Below are positions 36,228 through 44,299 of a stretch of 64,000 nucleotides of DNA, in pieces. The translations under genes were made by a program, and so were the position numbers. The stretch lies in assembly GCA_963725645.1 (NCBI GenBank), contig CAVRZD010000002.1, positions 1,302,001-1,366,000 on the forward strand, read 5' to 3'. Below the pieces are notes generated by a model that ran no database searches, was not told the DNA's origin, and was given only the letters and a program-made list of their open reading frames with translations. This stretch comes from JALYZC01 sp963725645. Its GTDB lineage: Bacteria; Actinomycetota; Thermoleophilia; Solirubrobacterales; Solirubrobacteraceae. The number at the start of each line of letters is the position of its first letter. Positions within the stretch are counted from its first letter, which is position 1.

Positions 36228-37690
36228 GCTCCACCGCCGTACGGGTACCACCACTCCTTCGGCGCCAGCTGCGTCTCGATGTGGACGTGCTTGGTCTCCT
36301 GGAAGGCTTCGAGCCCCTCCTGGCCGAGCTCGCGCCCCAGTCCCGACTGCTTGAACCCGCCGAACGGGCCGGCGTCGTTGTCGGTCAGCGGATCGTTGAA
36401 CCACACCGTGCCGGACTTGATTTCCCGCATGCAGCGCACGACGGTCTCGAGATCGCGCGTGTAGACGTTGGCGCCGAGCCCGAAGCGCGTGCCGTTGGCC
36501 AGCTCGATCGCCTCGTCCAGCGAGGCCACCGGCACGATCGGCGCGACCGGCCCGAAGGTCTCCTCCGACAGCAGGTCGGTCTCGGCCGCCGCCCCGGTCA
36601 CGACGGTGGGCGCGAAGAAGTGGCCGCGTTCCTGGCCGCCGCGGTCGCCACCCGTCACCAGCTCGGCTCCGGCGCTCACCGCGGCGTCGACCTGCGCCGC
36701 GACCTTGTCGCGCTGGCGCGCCGACGCCATCGGGCCGAGGTCGGTCGCGTCCCCCAGCGGGTCGCCGAGGCGCAGGGTGCGCGTGTGGTCGACGAAGGCC
36801 GCGACGAAGTCGTCGTAGAGGGCGCGGTCCACGTAGAAGCGCTCGGCCGACGTGCACACCTGGCCGGCGTTGAGGAATGCGGCCCACGCGCCCCCGCGGG
36901 CCGCCACCTCGACGCCCGCGGCCACGTCGGCGCACACGATGAACGGGTCCTTGCCGCCCATCTCGAGGTTGATCCGCGCGACGCGCTCGGCGCAGCGCAC
37001 GGCGATGCCCTTGCCCGTCTCGACCGACCCGGTGAAGGCCACGCAGTCCACGCGCTCGTCGCCGACGATCGCCTCCCCGACGTCACCGGCCCCGGCCAGG
37101 ACGTTGACGACGCCGCGCGGCAGCGGCTCGAAGCACTCGGCCAGCATCAGCGTCGAGAGCGGTGTCAGCTCGCTTGGCTTGCACACCACGGTGTTGCCGG
37201 CGGCCAGCGCGGGGGCGACCTTCCAGGCGAGCAGCAGCAGCGGGTAGTTCCACGGCACGATGCAGCCGACCACGCCCATCGGCTCCTTGAGCACGAGCGC
37301 GAGCTGGCTCGCCTCGATCGGCGGGATGACCCGGCCGGCGAAGTTCCGCCCCAGCTCGGCGTAGTAGTCGAACGCAGCCGCCGTCCAGCCGACCTCGTCG
37401 GAGTTCTCGATCAGGGGCTTGCCGCCCTCCAGCGTCATCACGCGGGCGAGCGCATCCGTGCGGTCGCGCAGGCGCGTGGCGACCTCGTGCAGCAGCTCGC
37501 CGCGCTCGACCGCGGGCGTGCGCTCCCAGGCGAGCGCCGCGCGGCGGGCGGCGCCGATCGCCGCGTCGATCTGCTCGGGAGAGGGCAGCGCGACGGTGGC
37601 GAGCGACTCCTCGGTGAACGGGTTCTCGACCTCGAGCGGCGGGCCGTCGCCGCCCACCTGCTCGCCGTTGATCAGTAGCCGCGTCTCCAC
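36224..37690 (-). CDS. aldehyde dehydrogenase family protein (betaine/aminoaldehyde type)
   Basis: A 488-residue NAD(P)-dependent aldehyde dehydrogenase. The general base is Glu243 in NLEMGGKDP, the nucleophile Cys279 is in NAGQVCTSAER, and the cofactor region has VPWNYPLLLLAWKVAPALAAGNTVVCKPSE and FTGSVETGK. The end has EETFGPVAPI and PFGGFKQSGLGRELG. The closest family look is betaine-aldehyde or aminobutyraldehyde dehydrogenase; the precise substrate is inferred. It leads a three-gene operon with a methyltransferase and a Gfo/Idh oxidoreductase. All catalytic residues are present and length is normal. Confidence 0.88.
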   Translation of the reverse strand: METRLLINGEQVGGDGPPLEVENPFTEESLATVALPSPEQIDAAIGAARRAALAWERTPAVERGELLHEVATRLRDRTDALARVMTLEGGKPLIENSDEVGWTAAAFDYYAELGRNFAGRVIPPIEASQLALVLKEPMGVVGCIVPWNYPLLLLAWKVAPALAAGNTVVCKPSELTPLSTLMLAECFEPLPRGVVNVLAGAGDVGEAIVGDERVDCVAFTGSVETGKGIAVRCAERVARINLEMGGKDPFIVCADVAAGVEVAARGGAWAAFLNAGQVCTSAERFYVDRALYDDFVAAFVDHTRTLRLGDPLGDATDLGPMASARQRDKVAAQVDAAVSAGAELVTGGDRGGQERGHFFAPTVVTGAAAETDLLSEETFGPVAPIVPVASLDEAIELANGTRFGLGANVYTRDLETVVRCMREIKSGTVWFNDPLTDNDAGPFGGFKQSGLGRELGQEGLEAFQETKHVHIETQLAPKEWWYPYGGGA

Positions 37691-37769
37691 GGCCGGAGCA
37701 TAACCGTGGGGCGGCCGCCGCCAGGGGTGGCCGCCCCACAGCCTTCCGGCCCCGTCCTGCCTCTTGAAA

Positions 37770-38741
37770 CTACGGACAGGCGGTCAGGTTGGACAGTCCG
37801 ACGAGCCCGAGCAGCGGGTTGCCCTTCACGAGCTGCGCCGTCGAGCACAGGTAGGTGATCTTGTCCTGCGCGGTGCCGACGAGCCCGCTCAGCGTGTTCA
37901 GCTGGGTCTGGACGTCGACCCCGCCGACCGCGCCGATGTTCGCGGCCAGCGAGCTGACCTGGCTGCTCAGCCCCGGCACGTTGACGCCGCCGACGAGCGT
38001 CTGCAGCGTGCTGATGTCGGTCAGCGCCTGCGTGAGCTGGCCCGGTGAGATGCCGGCCAGCGTGGAGGTGATTCCGGCGAGTGTCGTCGACACCGTGTTC
38101 AGCTGCGACGTCAGGCTCGTGAGCTGGCTCTCGATCGTGCTGATCTGCGTCGTCAGGTTGGTGACCTGGTTCTGCAGGCTGCCGCTCGGGAGCGTCGGGA
38201 TCTGCGCCCGCAGCGTCTCGAGCGCCGCGCCGAGGTTGGCGAGATCGAGGCGCAGCGCCGAGAGCTGGCCGCGGACGTCGCCGAGCTGGCCGACGACGGC
38301 GCTCGCGAACTGGCTCAGGGCGGTAGACAGCGCGTTGATCTGATCCTGCAGCTCGGTCGCCGACGGGGCCCCGCCACGCTTGCTCACGCTCAGCGCTCCC
38401 TTCTTCAGGACGATCGACGGGTACACGGCGCGGCGCGCGGCCCGCGGGACCGTCGCCTTGGCCTTGAAGACGTCGCCGGCGCGCAGCGCCATCGGCTTGA
38501 CGGACCGGCCGGCCGCGCGCACGGTGGAGGATGAGGGCACCAGCAGCAGCGCCAGCGGCGTGCGCAGCTTGGCCTTGCGGGCCGCGGCGCTCTTGAGCAG
38601 GACCGGCACCGCCGTCTTGCCGCCGGCGGCGTAGGCTGCGCCGACGATCTGGCCCTGCAGCGTCGAGGTCTTGGCGTCGGCTGCGCTGGGGAGCAGCAGC
38701 AGGCCGGCGAGCAGGCAGAGCAGGGGCAGGCGATACCGCAT
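37770..38741 (-). CDS. secreted coiled-coil protein of unknown function
   Basis: A 323-residue exported protein. Residues 1-22 form a signal peptide (MRYRLPLLCLLAGLLLLPSA, then ADAK). Residues 25-130 form a basic, beta-rich region with many Lys/Arg. Residues 140-300 are a long Gln/Leu/Ser/Thr-rich heptad-like stretch with repeated units such as LTTQISTIESQL and LTSLTSQLN, predicted coiled coil. Two cysteines near the C-terminus (YLCSTAQ and LTACP) could form a disulfide. I do not recognise a family. ATG 38741 is preferred over the longer frame because the signal peptide begins there and GGA lies upstream. Confidence 0.65.
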   Translation of the reverse strand: MRYRLPLLCLLAGLLLLPSAADAKTSTLQGQIVGAAYAAGGKTAVPVLLKSAAARKAKLRTPLALLLVPSSSTVRAAGRSVKPMALRAGDVFKAKATVPRAARRAVYPSIVLKKGALSVSKRGGAPSATELQDQINALSTALSQFASAVVGQLGDVRGQLSALRLDLANLGAALETLRAQIPTLPSGSLQNQVTNLTTQISTIESQLTSLTSQLNTVSTTLAGITSTLAGISPGQLTQALTDISTLQTLVGGVNVPGLSSQVSSLAANIGAVGGVDVQTQLNTLSGLVGTAQDKITYLCSTAQLVKGNPLLGLVGLSNLTACP

Positions 38742-38874
38742 CAGGAGTCCTTTCCGTGGTGTGGCGAGGGAGTCGCTACGTCCTCCAAGACGTGACCTCG
38801 CAATGCACCACATCGGCGAGGAACCCGGAGGGCTTGAGAGAAAGCGGCAGATTTTGGCGCGGCGGCCTTGCATC

Positions 38875-38897
38875 AAGTGATGAATCGTGGTTCACTT
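38875..38897. promoter_or_regulatory. candidate TetR operator
   Basis: AAGTGA (38875-38880) and TCACTT (38892-38897) form an inverted repeat with an 11-bp spacer in a locally AT-rich stretch ending 6 bp before the TetR start codon. The position fits autoregulation. Confidence 0.45.
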
Positions 38898-38903
38898 TTT
38901 CCT

Positions 38904-39566
38904 ATGCCCTATCGGCCGACCGAGCGCACCGAGGCCCGCAAGGCCGCGGCGCGCGAGGCGATCCTCGCCGCCGCGCTCGACCAGGTCGCCCAGGGCGGCT
39001 ACGCCTCGGCGGGCATGAACGCGGTCGCCCGCCGCGCCGGCGTGGCCACGGGCACGGTGTACCGTCACTTCCCCTCGAAGGCCGACCTGTTCGCGGAGGT
39101 CTTCCAGCGCGCGTCCAACCGCGAGCTCGACGTGCTGCGCGGCCTGGCCGCCGACCGCGACCGCCCGGCCGCCGAGCGCGTGGCCGCGTGCGTGGAGGCG
39201 TTCTCGCGCCGCGCGCTCGCCGGGCCCGTCCTCGCCTACGCGCAGATCGCCGAGCCGGTCGATCCCACGGTCGAGGCCGAGCGCCTCACCCTGCGGCGCG
39301 GCTACCGCGACGTCTTCGCGGGGCTGCTGCGCGAGGGGATCGACGCCGGCGAGCTGCCCGAGCAGGACGTCGAGACCGTCGCCGCCGGCCTGGTCGGCGC
39401 GATCGGCGAGGCGCTGGTCGGGCCGCTCTCGCCGGCGGCTCCCGGCCGCCGCAGCCGCAACGAGGCCCTGGTCGCCTCGCTCGTCCAGTTCTGTCTATCC
39501 GCGATCCACACCAGGGAGGAGCCCAGCCATGGCCGTGACGCCGCGCGCCGCCGACTCCACGCATGA
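38904..39566 (+). CDS. TetR/AcrR family transcriptional regulator
   Basis: A 220-residue repressor. The N-terminal helix-turn-helix is clear: REAILAAALDQVAQGGYASAGMNAVARRAGVATGTVYRHFPSKADLFAEVF. The C-terminal ligand domain is helical with no specific signature. ATG 38904 is chosen over an in-frame ATG at 38868, which would place the inverted-repeat operator inside the gene. The last 38 bp overlap the start of the AidB-like acyl-CoA dehydrogenase gene, so the regulator probably controls its own operon and senses an acyl-CoA or aldehyde-type ligand; this is inference. Confidence 0.85.
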   Translation: MPYRPTERTEARKAAAREAILAAALDQVAQGGYASAGMNAVARRAGVATGTVYRHFPSKADLFAEVFQRASNRELDVLRGLAADRDRPAAERVAACVEAFSRRALAGPVLAYAQIAEPVDPTVEAERLTLRRGYRDVFAGLLREGIDAGELPEQDVETVAAGLVGAIGEALVGPLSPAAPGRRSRNEALVASLVQFCLSAIHTREEPSHGRDAARRRLHA

Positions 39567-41136
39567 GGTCCTCAACCAGCCGCCCCCGCTGGCGGGCCAC
39601 AACGCCTTCGATGCGGACCCGGCGCTGGTCGAGGCGCTCGAGCGCGAGGGCGGCGCGTGGGGCGTGGACCGCGTCCGCGACTTCGGCGCCGTGGTCGCCT
39701 CGCCCGAGGCGCTCGAGCACGCCCGGCGCGCCCAGACCAACCTGCCGGTCCTGCACACCCACGACCGCTACGGCAACCGCGTCGACGAGGTCGAGTACGA
39801 CCCCAGCATGCACTGGATGCTCCGCCTCGGGGTCGAGCGGGAGGTGAACTCCCTGCCCTGGCGCGACGAGCGTCCGGGCGCACACGTCGTGCGCACCGGG
39901 CTCTTCTACCTGCTCAACCAGCTCGACACGGGGCCGTGCTGCCCGCTGGCGATCAACTACGCCGCCACGCCGACGATGCGCCAGGACGCGGCACTGGCCG
40001 CCGAGTGGGAGCCGCGGCTGACGCTGCCCGACTACGACCGCTTCGCGCAGGCGGGAATGGTCATGACCGAGAAGCAGGGGGGCTCGGACCTGCGCGCCAA
40101 CACCACCGTGGCCGAGCCGGTCGGCGACGGCCGCTACGAGCTGACCGGGCACAAGTGGTTCTGCACCCACCCGGTGTTCGACGTCTTCTTCACCCTGGCC
40201 CAGGCTCCCGGCGGGATCACCTGCTTCGTGGCCGAGCGCCCGCATCCGGGCTTCCGCATCGAGCGGCTGAAGGACAAGCTCGGCGGGCGCTGTCTGGCCT
40301 CCTCCGAGGTCGAGTACCTGCGCCTGCCGGCGCGGATCCTGGGCGAGGAGGGCCGCGGCACGGCGTTCATGATCGAGCAGATCGTCTGGACCCGGCTGGA
40401 CACGATGAACGCCGTGGCCGGGATGATGCGCCGCGTCGTGGCCGAGGCGGTGTGGCACTGCCGCCACCGGCAGGCCTTCGGCGCGGCGCTCGCCGACAAG
40501 GCGGCCATGCGCAACGTGCTGGCGGACCTCGCGATCGAGTCGGAGGCGGCGATGGCCACGGGCATGCGCCTGGCGCGCGCCTTCGACCACGGCGCCGGCG
40601 AGTCGGAGATCGCGTTCCGCCGCTTCGCCCTTGCGGTCTCGAAGTACTGGGTGTGCAAGCGCGGCGCTCCGCTGGCCGCGGAGGCGCTCGAGTGCCTCGG
40701 CGGCAACGGCTACATCGAGGAGGCGCCGATGGCGCAGTTCTACCGCGACATCCAGATCGGCACCGTCTGGGAGGGCTCGGGCAACGTGCTCGCACTCGAC
40801 GTGCTGCGCGCCATGCGCAACGAGCCGGAGGGACTGCCCGCGTTCCTGGCCGAGTGCGAGCGCGCCGCCGGCGCGGACGCGCGCTTCGACGCGCACCTCG
40901 CCGCCACGCGCGAGCGGGTCGCCGGGCTGGCCGACGGCGACCCCGAGTGGCTCGCGCGCCACGTCGTCGAGGATCTCGCGATCGCGCTGCAGGCGTCGCT
41001 GCTGCTGCGCGACGCCCCGCCGTTCGTCGCCGAGGCGTTCTGCGCCGGGCGTTTGGGGGAGGGCGGCCGCGCCTTCGGCACGCTGCCGAGCGGCGTTGAC
41101 GCCGATGCGATCGTCGAGCGCGCGCTCGCGCTGTAG
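39529..41136 (+). CDS. AidB-like acyl-CoA dehydrogenase family protein
   Basis: A 535-residue flavoprotein of the acyl-CoA dehydrogenase superfamily. It matches the AidB subgroup by its length and by N-terminal LNQPPPLAGHNAFDADPALVEAL. Other blocks are MTEKQGGSDLRANTT (FAD/substrate loop), GHKWFCTHPVFDVFF, RLDTMNAVAGMMRRVVAEA, and the C-terminal ECLGGNGYIEEAPMAQFYRDIQIGTVWEGSGN. AidB is linked to the response to alkylating agents in E. coli; some relatives act on branched acyl-CoAs. It overlaps the TetR gene by 38 bp with a GGAGG before its ATG inside that gene. The IS630 element lies just downstream. Confidence 0.85.
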   Translation: MAVTPRAADSTHEVLNQPPPLAGHNAFDADPALVEALEREGGAWGVDRVRDFGAVVASPEALEHARRAQTNLPVLHTHDRYGNRVDEVEYDPSMHWMLRLGVEREVNSLPWRDERPGAHVVRTGLFYLLNQLDTGPCCPLAINYAATPTMRQDAALAAEWEPRLTLPDYDRFAQAGMVMTEKQGGSDLRANTTVAEPVGDGRYELTGHKWFCTHPVFDVFFTLAQAPGGITCFVAERPHPGFRIERLKDKLGGRCLASSEVEYLRLPARILGEEGRGTAFMIEQIVWTRLDTMNAVAGMMRRVVAEAVWHCRHRQAFGAALADKAAMRNVLADLAIESEAAMATGMRLARAFDHGAGESEIAFRRFALAVSKYWVCKRGAPLAAEALECLGGNGYIEEAPMAQFYRDIQIGTVWEGSGNVLALDVLRAMRNEPEGLPAFLAECERAAGADARFDAHLAATRERVAGLADGDPEWLARHVVEDLAIALQASLLLRDAPPFVAEAFCAGRLGEGGRAFGTLPSGVDADAIVERALAL

Positions 41137-41154
41137 GCGAGCGCGCGCCCTGCG

Positions 41155-42235
41155 CTAGTGACCTGAGTCAGAGATTCGTTGGCAGTAGGCGGCGAGGCTG
41201 TCGAGGATCTGGTCTGCGGTCTTGTGCCAGACGTAGGGCTTGGGGTCTTCGTTCCAGTTGGTGATCCAGGTGCGGATCGAGGCGACCAGGTCGCGGACCG
41301 AGCGGTGGGCTGAGCGTTTGATCCATTTTGCTGGTCAGCTCGGCGAACCAGCGCTCGACGAGGTTCAGCCAAGAGCTGTAGGTCGGCGTGAAGTGCAGAT
41401 TGAAGCGCGGGTGGCGCAGCAGCCAGCGCTGGATCGACGGGGTCTTGTGCGTCGAGGAGTTGTCGAGCACCACGTGGACGTCCAGATGCGCCGGCACCGA
41501 GCTATCGACCAGGTTGAGGAACCGGCGGAACTCCTCGGCGCGATGGCGCGGCGACATGTCGGCGATCACCTGACCGGAGGCGACGTCGAGCGCGGCGTAG
41601 AGGTTCGTGGTGCCGTTGCGCACGTAGTCGTGGGTGCGCCGCTCGGGCACCCCGGGCATCAGCGGCAGCACCGGCGCCGAGCGGTCAAGCGCCTGGATCT
41701 GGGACTTCTCATCGACACACAGCACCACCGCGGCATCGGGAGGGTTCAGATACAGCCCGACGATGTCTCTGACCTTGTCGATGAACTGCGGATCGGGCGA
41801 GAGCTTGAAGGCCTCGGTCTGATGCGGTTTGAGCCCAAACGCCCGCCAGATCCGGCTGATCGCCGACTGGCTCATCCCCGTCGCCTGAGCCATCGAGCGC
41901 GTCGACCAATGCGTTGCGTCAGGCGGCTGCTCTTCGAGCGTCTTGACGATCACCCGCTCGATCCGATCGTCGCCGATCGAACGCGGCTTCCCCGGCCGCG
42001 GCTCGTCGTGCAACCCATCAAAGCCACGCCGGGCGAAGCGACCCCGCCACTTGCCCACAGTCGACTTCGTGCACCCCAAACGGGCCGCGATCTCCTTGCT
42101 CGCCACCCCATCAGCCGCCGCCAACACGATCTTGCAGCGCAATGCCAGCGCCTGCGCGCTCTTGGGGCGGCGAGCCCAGCGCTCGAGCACCTCCCGCTCC
42201 TCGTCGCTGAGCACCACCTCGACACGCTGCGCCAT
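41155..42235 (-). CDS. IS630-family transposase, +1 shift near C-terminus
   Basis: A DDE transposase of about 360 residues after correction. Residues 1-120 form tandem helix-turn-helix domains (LALRCKIVLAAADGVASKEIAARLGCTKSTVGKW and the STRSMAQATGMSQSAISRIWRAFGL type). The catalytic core has VVLCVDEKSQIQALDRS (first Asp), LDVHVVLDNSSTHKTP (second Asp) and FTPTYSSWLNLVERWFAELTSK (Glu). The frame shifts at a TTTT run (41326-41329; AAAA on the coding strand). With one A removed the product continues WIKRSAHRSVRDLVASI and ends SDSGH, with its TAG stop supplied by the element end and the flanking TA. Uncorrected, the frame stops at 41168 with a nonsense tail. Confidence 0.88.
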
Positions 42236-42318
42236 AACCGCCTCCCATCGTCGTAGATAACGACGATGGATTCGCCCCCGAACCCAACAAGCCTGCGAAC
42301 TAACGACTCAGGTCACTA
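41156..42318. mobile_element. IS630-family insertion sequence, about 1.16 kb
   Basis: The element has terminal inverted repeats beginning GTGACCTGAGTC at 41158 and, on the other strand, at 42316; the first 12 bp are identical and similarity continues weakly inward. It is bounded by TA at 41156-41157 and 42317-42318, the TA duplication of the IS630/Tc1-mariner group. It carries one transposase gene. The target was CTAG at the stop codon of the DUF4242 gene; removing the element would join GCGCTA to GGAGG and leave that stop as TAG. Confidence 0.88.
42245..42269 (-). promoter_or_regulatory. hairpin over the transposase ribosome-binding site
   Basis: CCATCGTCGT, 5 nt, ACGACGATGG is a perfect 10-bp stem. 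On the minus strand its 3' arm runs straight into the GGGAGG that precedes the transposase ATG at 42235. It could hide the ribosome-binding site in readthrough transcripts, a known way of limiting transposase synthesis. Confidence 0.6.
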
Positions 42319-42609
42319 GGAGGCCGCGACCGGGTCCGGCCTCACGAGCACCGTGTCGGCGACGCGGATGACCTCGTCGGCGGGGAGGTCGGCGCGGCGA
42401 GCGTGGTCGCGCACGGCCTCCGGGCTCGAGGCCTGGTAGATGCAGACGGTCCCGACGCGCCCGTCGGGCTCCTCGAGCACGTAGCTGCGGATCCAGCGGA
42501 TGTCGTCGGACATCTCGCCGTCGCCGACGTCCTTCGAGCGTCCGGCGGCGATGCCGAGCTCGTCCGCGTCCGCCCAGCCGCTGCGGCGCACGATCACGTA
42601 GGTGTCCAT
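42316..42609 (-). CDS. DUF4242 (nickel-binding SCO4226-like) protein
   Basis: A 97-residue small protein with a ferredoxin-like fold. MDTYVIVRRSGWADADELGIAAGRS, then IRWIRSYVLEEPDGRVGTVCIYQASSPEAVRDHARRADLPADEV and VADTVLVRPDP are the hallmark blocks of the DUF4242 family. One member, SCO4226 of Streptomyces, binds nickel; a function here is unproven. Its stop codon TAG lies in the CTAG into which the IS630 element inserted, so the protein is not altered. A TTGACC / 17 bp / GCAAAT promoter lies upstream. Confidence 0.8.
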   Translation of the reverse strand: MDTYVIVRRSGWADADELGIAAGRSKDVGDGEMSDDIRWIRSYVLEEPDGRVGTVCIYQASSPEAVRDHARRADLPADEVIRVADTVLVRPDPVAAS

Positions 42610-42625
42610 CCGTTCCTCTCCCTTC

Positions 42626-42646
42626 TCGCCGGGCGTTCCCCGGCGA
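42626..42646. terminator. hairpin in the DUF4242 leader
   Basis: TCGCCGGG, loop CGTTC, CCCGGCGA gives an 8-bp stem. It follows the stop of the upstream minus-strand gene by 31 bp, so it could end that transcript, although it also lies in the 5' leader of the DUF4242 mRNA. Confidence 0.4.
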
Positions 42647-42674
42647 TTTGCACGACCGACCGGCTTTCGGTCAA
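42646..42674 (-). promoter_or_regulatory. candidate promoter of the DUF4242 gene
   Basis: On the minus strand TTGACC (42674-42669) is followed after 17 bp by GCAAAT (42651-42646). The -35 is near-consensus and the -10 is weak. A GGGAGAGG ribosome-binding site precedes the ATG at 42609. Confidence 0.45.
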
Positions 42675-42676
42675 CC

Positions 42677-43261
42677 CTAGTGCACGTCGTCGCCGGTCGC
42701 CGCCGGCGGGCGTGACTCCTCGGCCAGCGAGGTGATCGCGAGCTGGCCGCGGGCCGCGTCCTCGAGCACCTCGGTGGCCTCCTCGAGCGACCGCGCGTAG
42801 AGCTCGACCAGCAGGTGGATCACGATCCGCTCCTCGCCCTCGCCGCCCTCGTGCTTGTGGAAGCGCACGTGCGTGAAGAACTCGCGGGTCCCGTGATCAC
42901 CGAAGGCGGCGTACGAGAGCGCGTCCCCGGCCTCGGGCCCGGAGCAGGTCTCGACCGCGTCGCCGTCGACGGTCACCGTGCACGAGGCGACCCACGGCGT
43001 ACCGGCCACCATGCGCTCCCAGCGATCCTCGATCGGCTCGACGCGCCCGTTGTGGAACCCGAGGTGCGGCTGGTCGTGCATGCAGTCCAGGCACTGGACG
43101 ACGGCCTCCTGGAGCTCGTCGACCACCTCGGCGCGCTCGCCGGTCTGCGGGTCGATGCGGTGGATGCCCTCGTAGTGGACCTGCACTTCGAGGTTCTGCG
43201 ACCAGCAGCGGTAGCAGCGGAGCCAGCTGCGCTCCGTCCGCTGTTCGGTGGACCCCTCCAT
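42677..43261 (-). CDS. hypothetical protein with a CxxC-CxxC zinc-ribbon-like N-terminus
   Basis: A 194-residue cytoplasmic protein. Two cysteine pairs, CYRC near residue 16 and CLDC near residue 56, could bind one zinc. The remainder (WERMVAGTPWVASCTVTVDGDAVETCSG and a helical C-terminus LVELYARSLEEATEVLEDAARGQLAI) has no family I recognise. The acidic composition suggests a soluble protein. ATG 43261 is preferred to the longer frame, which adds an Arg-rich region overlapping the divergent enoyl-CoA hydratase start. No function is proposed. Confidence 0.6.
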   Translation of the reverse strand: MEGSTEQRTERSWLRCYRCWSQNLEVQVHYEGIHRIDPQTGERAEVVDELQEAVVQCLDCMHDQPHLGFHNGRVEPIEDRWERMVAGTPWVASCTVTVDGDAVETCSGPEAGDALSYAAFGDHGTREFFTHVRFHKHEGGEGEERIVIHLLVELYARSLEEATEVLEDAARGQLAITSLAEESRPPAATGDDVH

Positions 43262-43286
43262 GCAGGGGATTCTATGCTGCGCGTCC

Positions 43287-44126
43287 ATGACCGAGACCGT
43301 CCTGTACGACGCTGCCGACGGCGTGGCGACCCTCACGCTCAACCGGCCCGAGCGCCTCAACACGATCGGGCCCGAGCTGATCGACGACCTGCGCGCGAAT
43401 CTCGAGCGCGCGTGGACCGATGCCGAGGTGCGCGCGATCCGCCTGCGCGGTGCCGGGCGGGCCTTCTGCGCGGGCTACGACATCCAGTGGGGCTCGGAGG
43501 TCATGGACGCCGAGTCCGACCGCCCGTGGGACCCGATCGGGGACTACCAGTTCATGTCCCGCTACGTGGACACCTATATGGAGCTGTGGCGCTCGCCGAA
43601 GCCGGTCATCGCGCAGATCCACGGGTACTGCGTCGGCGGCGGGACCGACTTCGCGCTGTGCAGCGACCTGATCGTGTGCGCCGAGGACGCACGCATCGGC
43701 TACCCGCCGGCGCGCGTGTGGGGCTCGCCGACCACCTCGATGTGGATCTACCGCCTCGGGCTCGAACGGGCCAAGCGCCTGCTGCTGACCGGCGACGCGC
43801 TCGACGGGCGCACCGCCGTGGAGTGGGGGCTGGCCTCCGAGGCCGCGCCGCCGGACGAGCTCGACGTGGCCGCGCTGGCGCTGGCGCGACGGGTCGCGCA
43901 GCTGCCGGCCAACCAGCTCCACATGATGAAGCTGCTCGTCAACCAGGCCTACGAGCAGATGGGCCTGCGCGTGACACAGCTCATCGGGACGCTGCTGGAC
44001 GGATCGGCGCGCCACACGCCCGAGGGCGTCGAGTTCACGCGCCGCGCGCTCGCCGACGGGGTCGGTCGAGCGGTCGCGGACCGCGACGCGCCATTCGGGG
44101 ACTACGGGCAGGAACCGAAGCGCTAG
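43287..44126 (+). CDS. enoyl-CoA hydratase/isomerase family protein
   Basis: A 279-residue crotonase-fold enzyme. The motifs are ATLTLNRPERLNTIGPELIDDL, LRGAGRAFCAGYDIQWGS (oxyanion-hole block) and QIHGYCVGGGTDFALCSDLIVCAEDARIGYPPARVWG, the second oxyanion loop. The usual catalytic glutamates of crotonase are not obvious in the GSPTTSMW region, so the exact reaction is uncertain: hydratase, isomerase or another acyl-CoA reaction. The ATG at 43287 starts directly before the fold. It stops in CTAG at 44123-44126. Confidence 0.82.
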   Translation: MTETVLYDAADGVATLTLNRPERLNTIGPELIDDLRANLERAWTDAEVRAIRLRGAGRAFCAGYDIQWGSEVMDAESDRPWDPIGDYQFMSRYVDTYMELWRSPKPVIAQIHGYCVGGGTDFALCSDLIVCAEDARIGYPPARVWGSPTTSMWIYRLGLERAKRLLLTGDALDGRTAVEWGLASEAAPPDELDVAALALARRVAQLPANQLHMMKLLVNQAYEQMGLRVTQLIGTLLDGSARHTPEGVEFTRRALADGVGRAVADRDAPFGDYGQEPKR

Positions 44127-44299
44127 GCGGCCGGGTCGGTCCGCGGGTCCTCGATCCGCTCGCCCTTGTACTGCTCGCGTGGCCTCCCTTCTCTGTCCGT
44201 TCCGGGGCTCGTACCCAGCTGCGGCCGTGCCGAACGGGGATGGTTCCCGCGCCTGTGCGCGTCCGGATTAACGCCCGACGACCCCTAACCTGTCCCACG
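44127..44299. other. intergenic region, 173 bp, no gene recognised
   Basis: It lies between the enoyl-CoA hydratase gene and the thioredoxin lipoprotein gene. On the minus strand a short frame ending at 44123 reads REQYKGERIEDPRTDPAA, which looks protein-like but has no start codon with a ribosome-binding site. I see no convincing terminator or riboswitch. Confidence 0.3.

Noticed and set aside
44123..44190. Small minus-strand gene ending REQYKGERIEDPRTDPAA
   Set aside because: Protein-like composition, but no start codon with a ribosome-binding site was found and it is under 30 residues.
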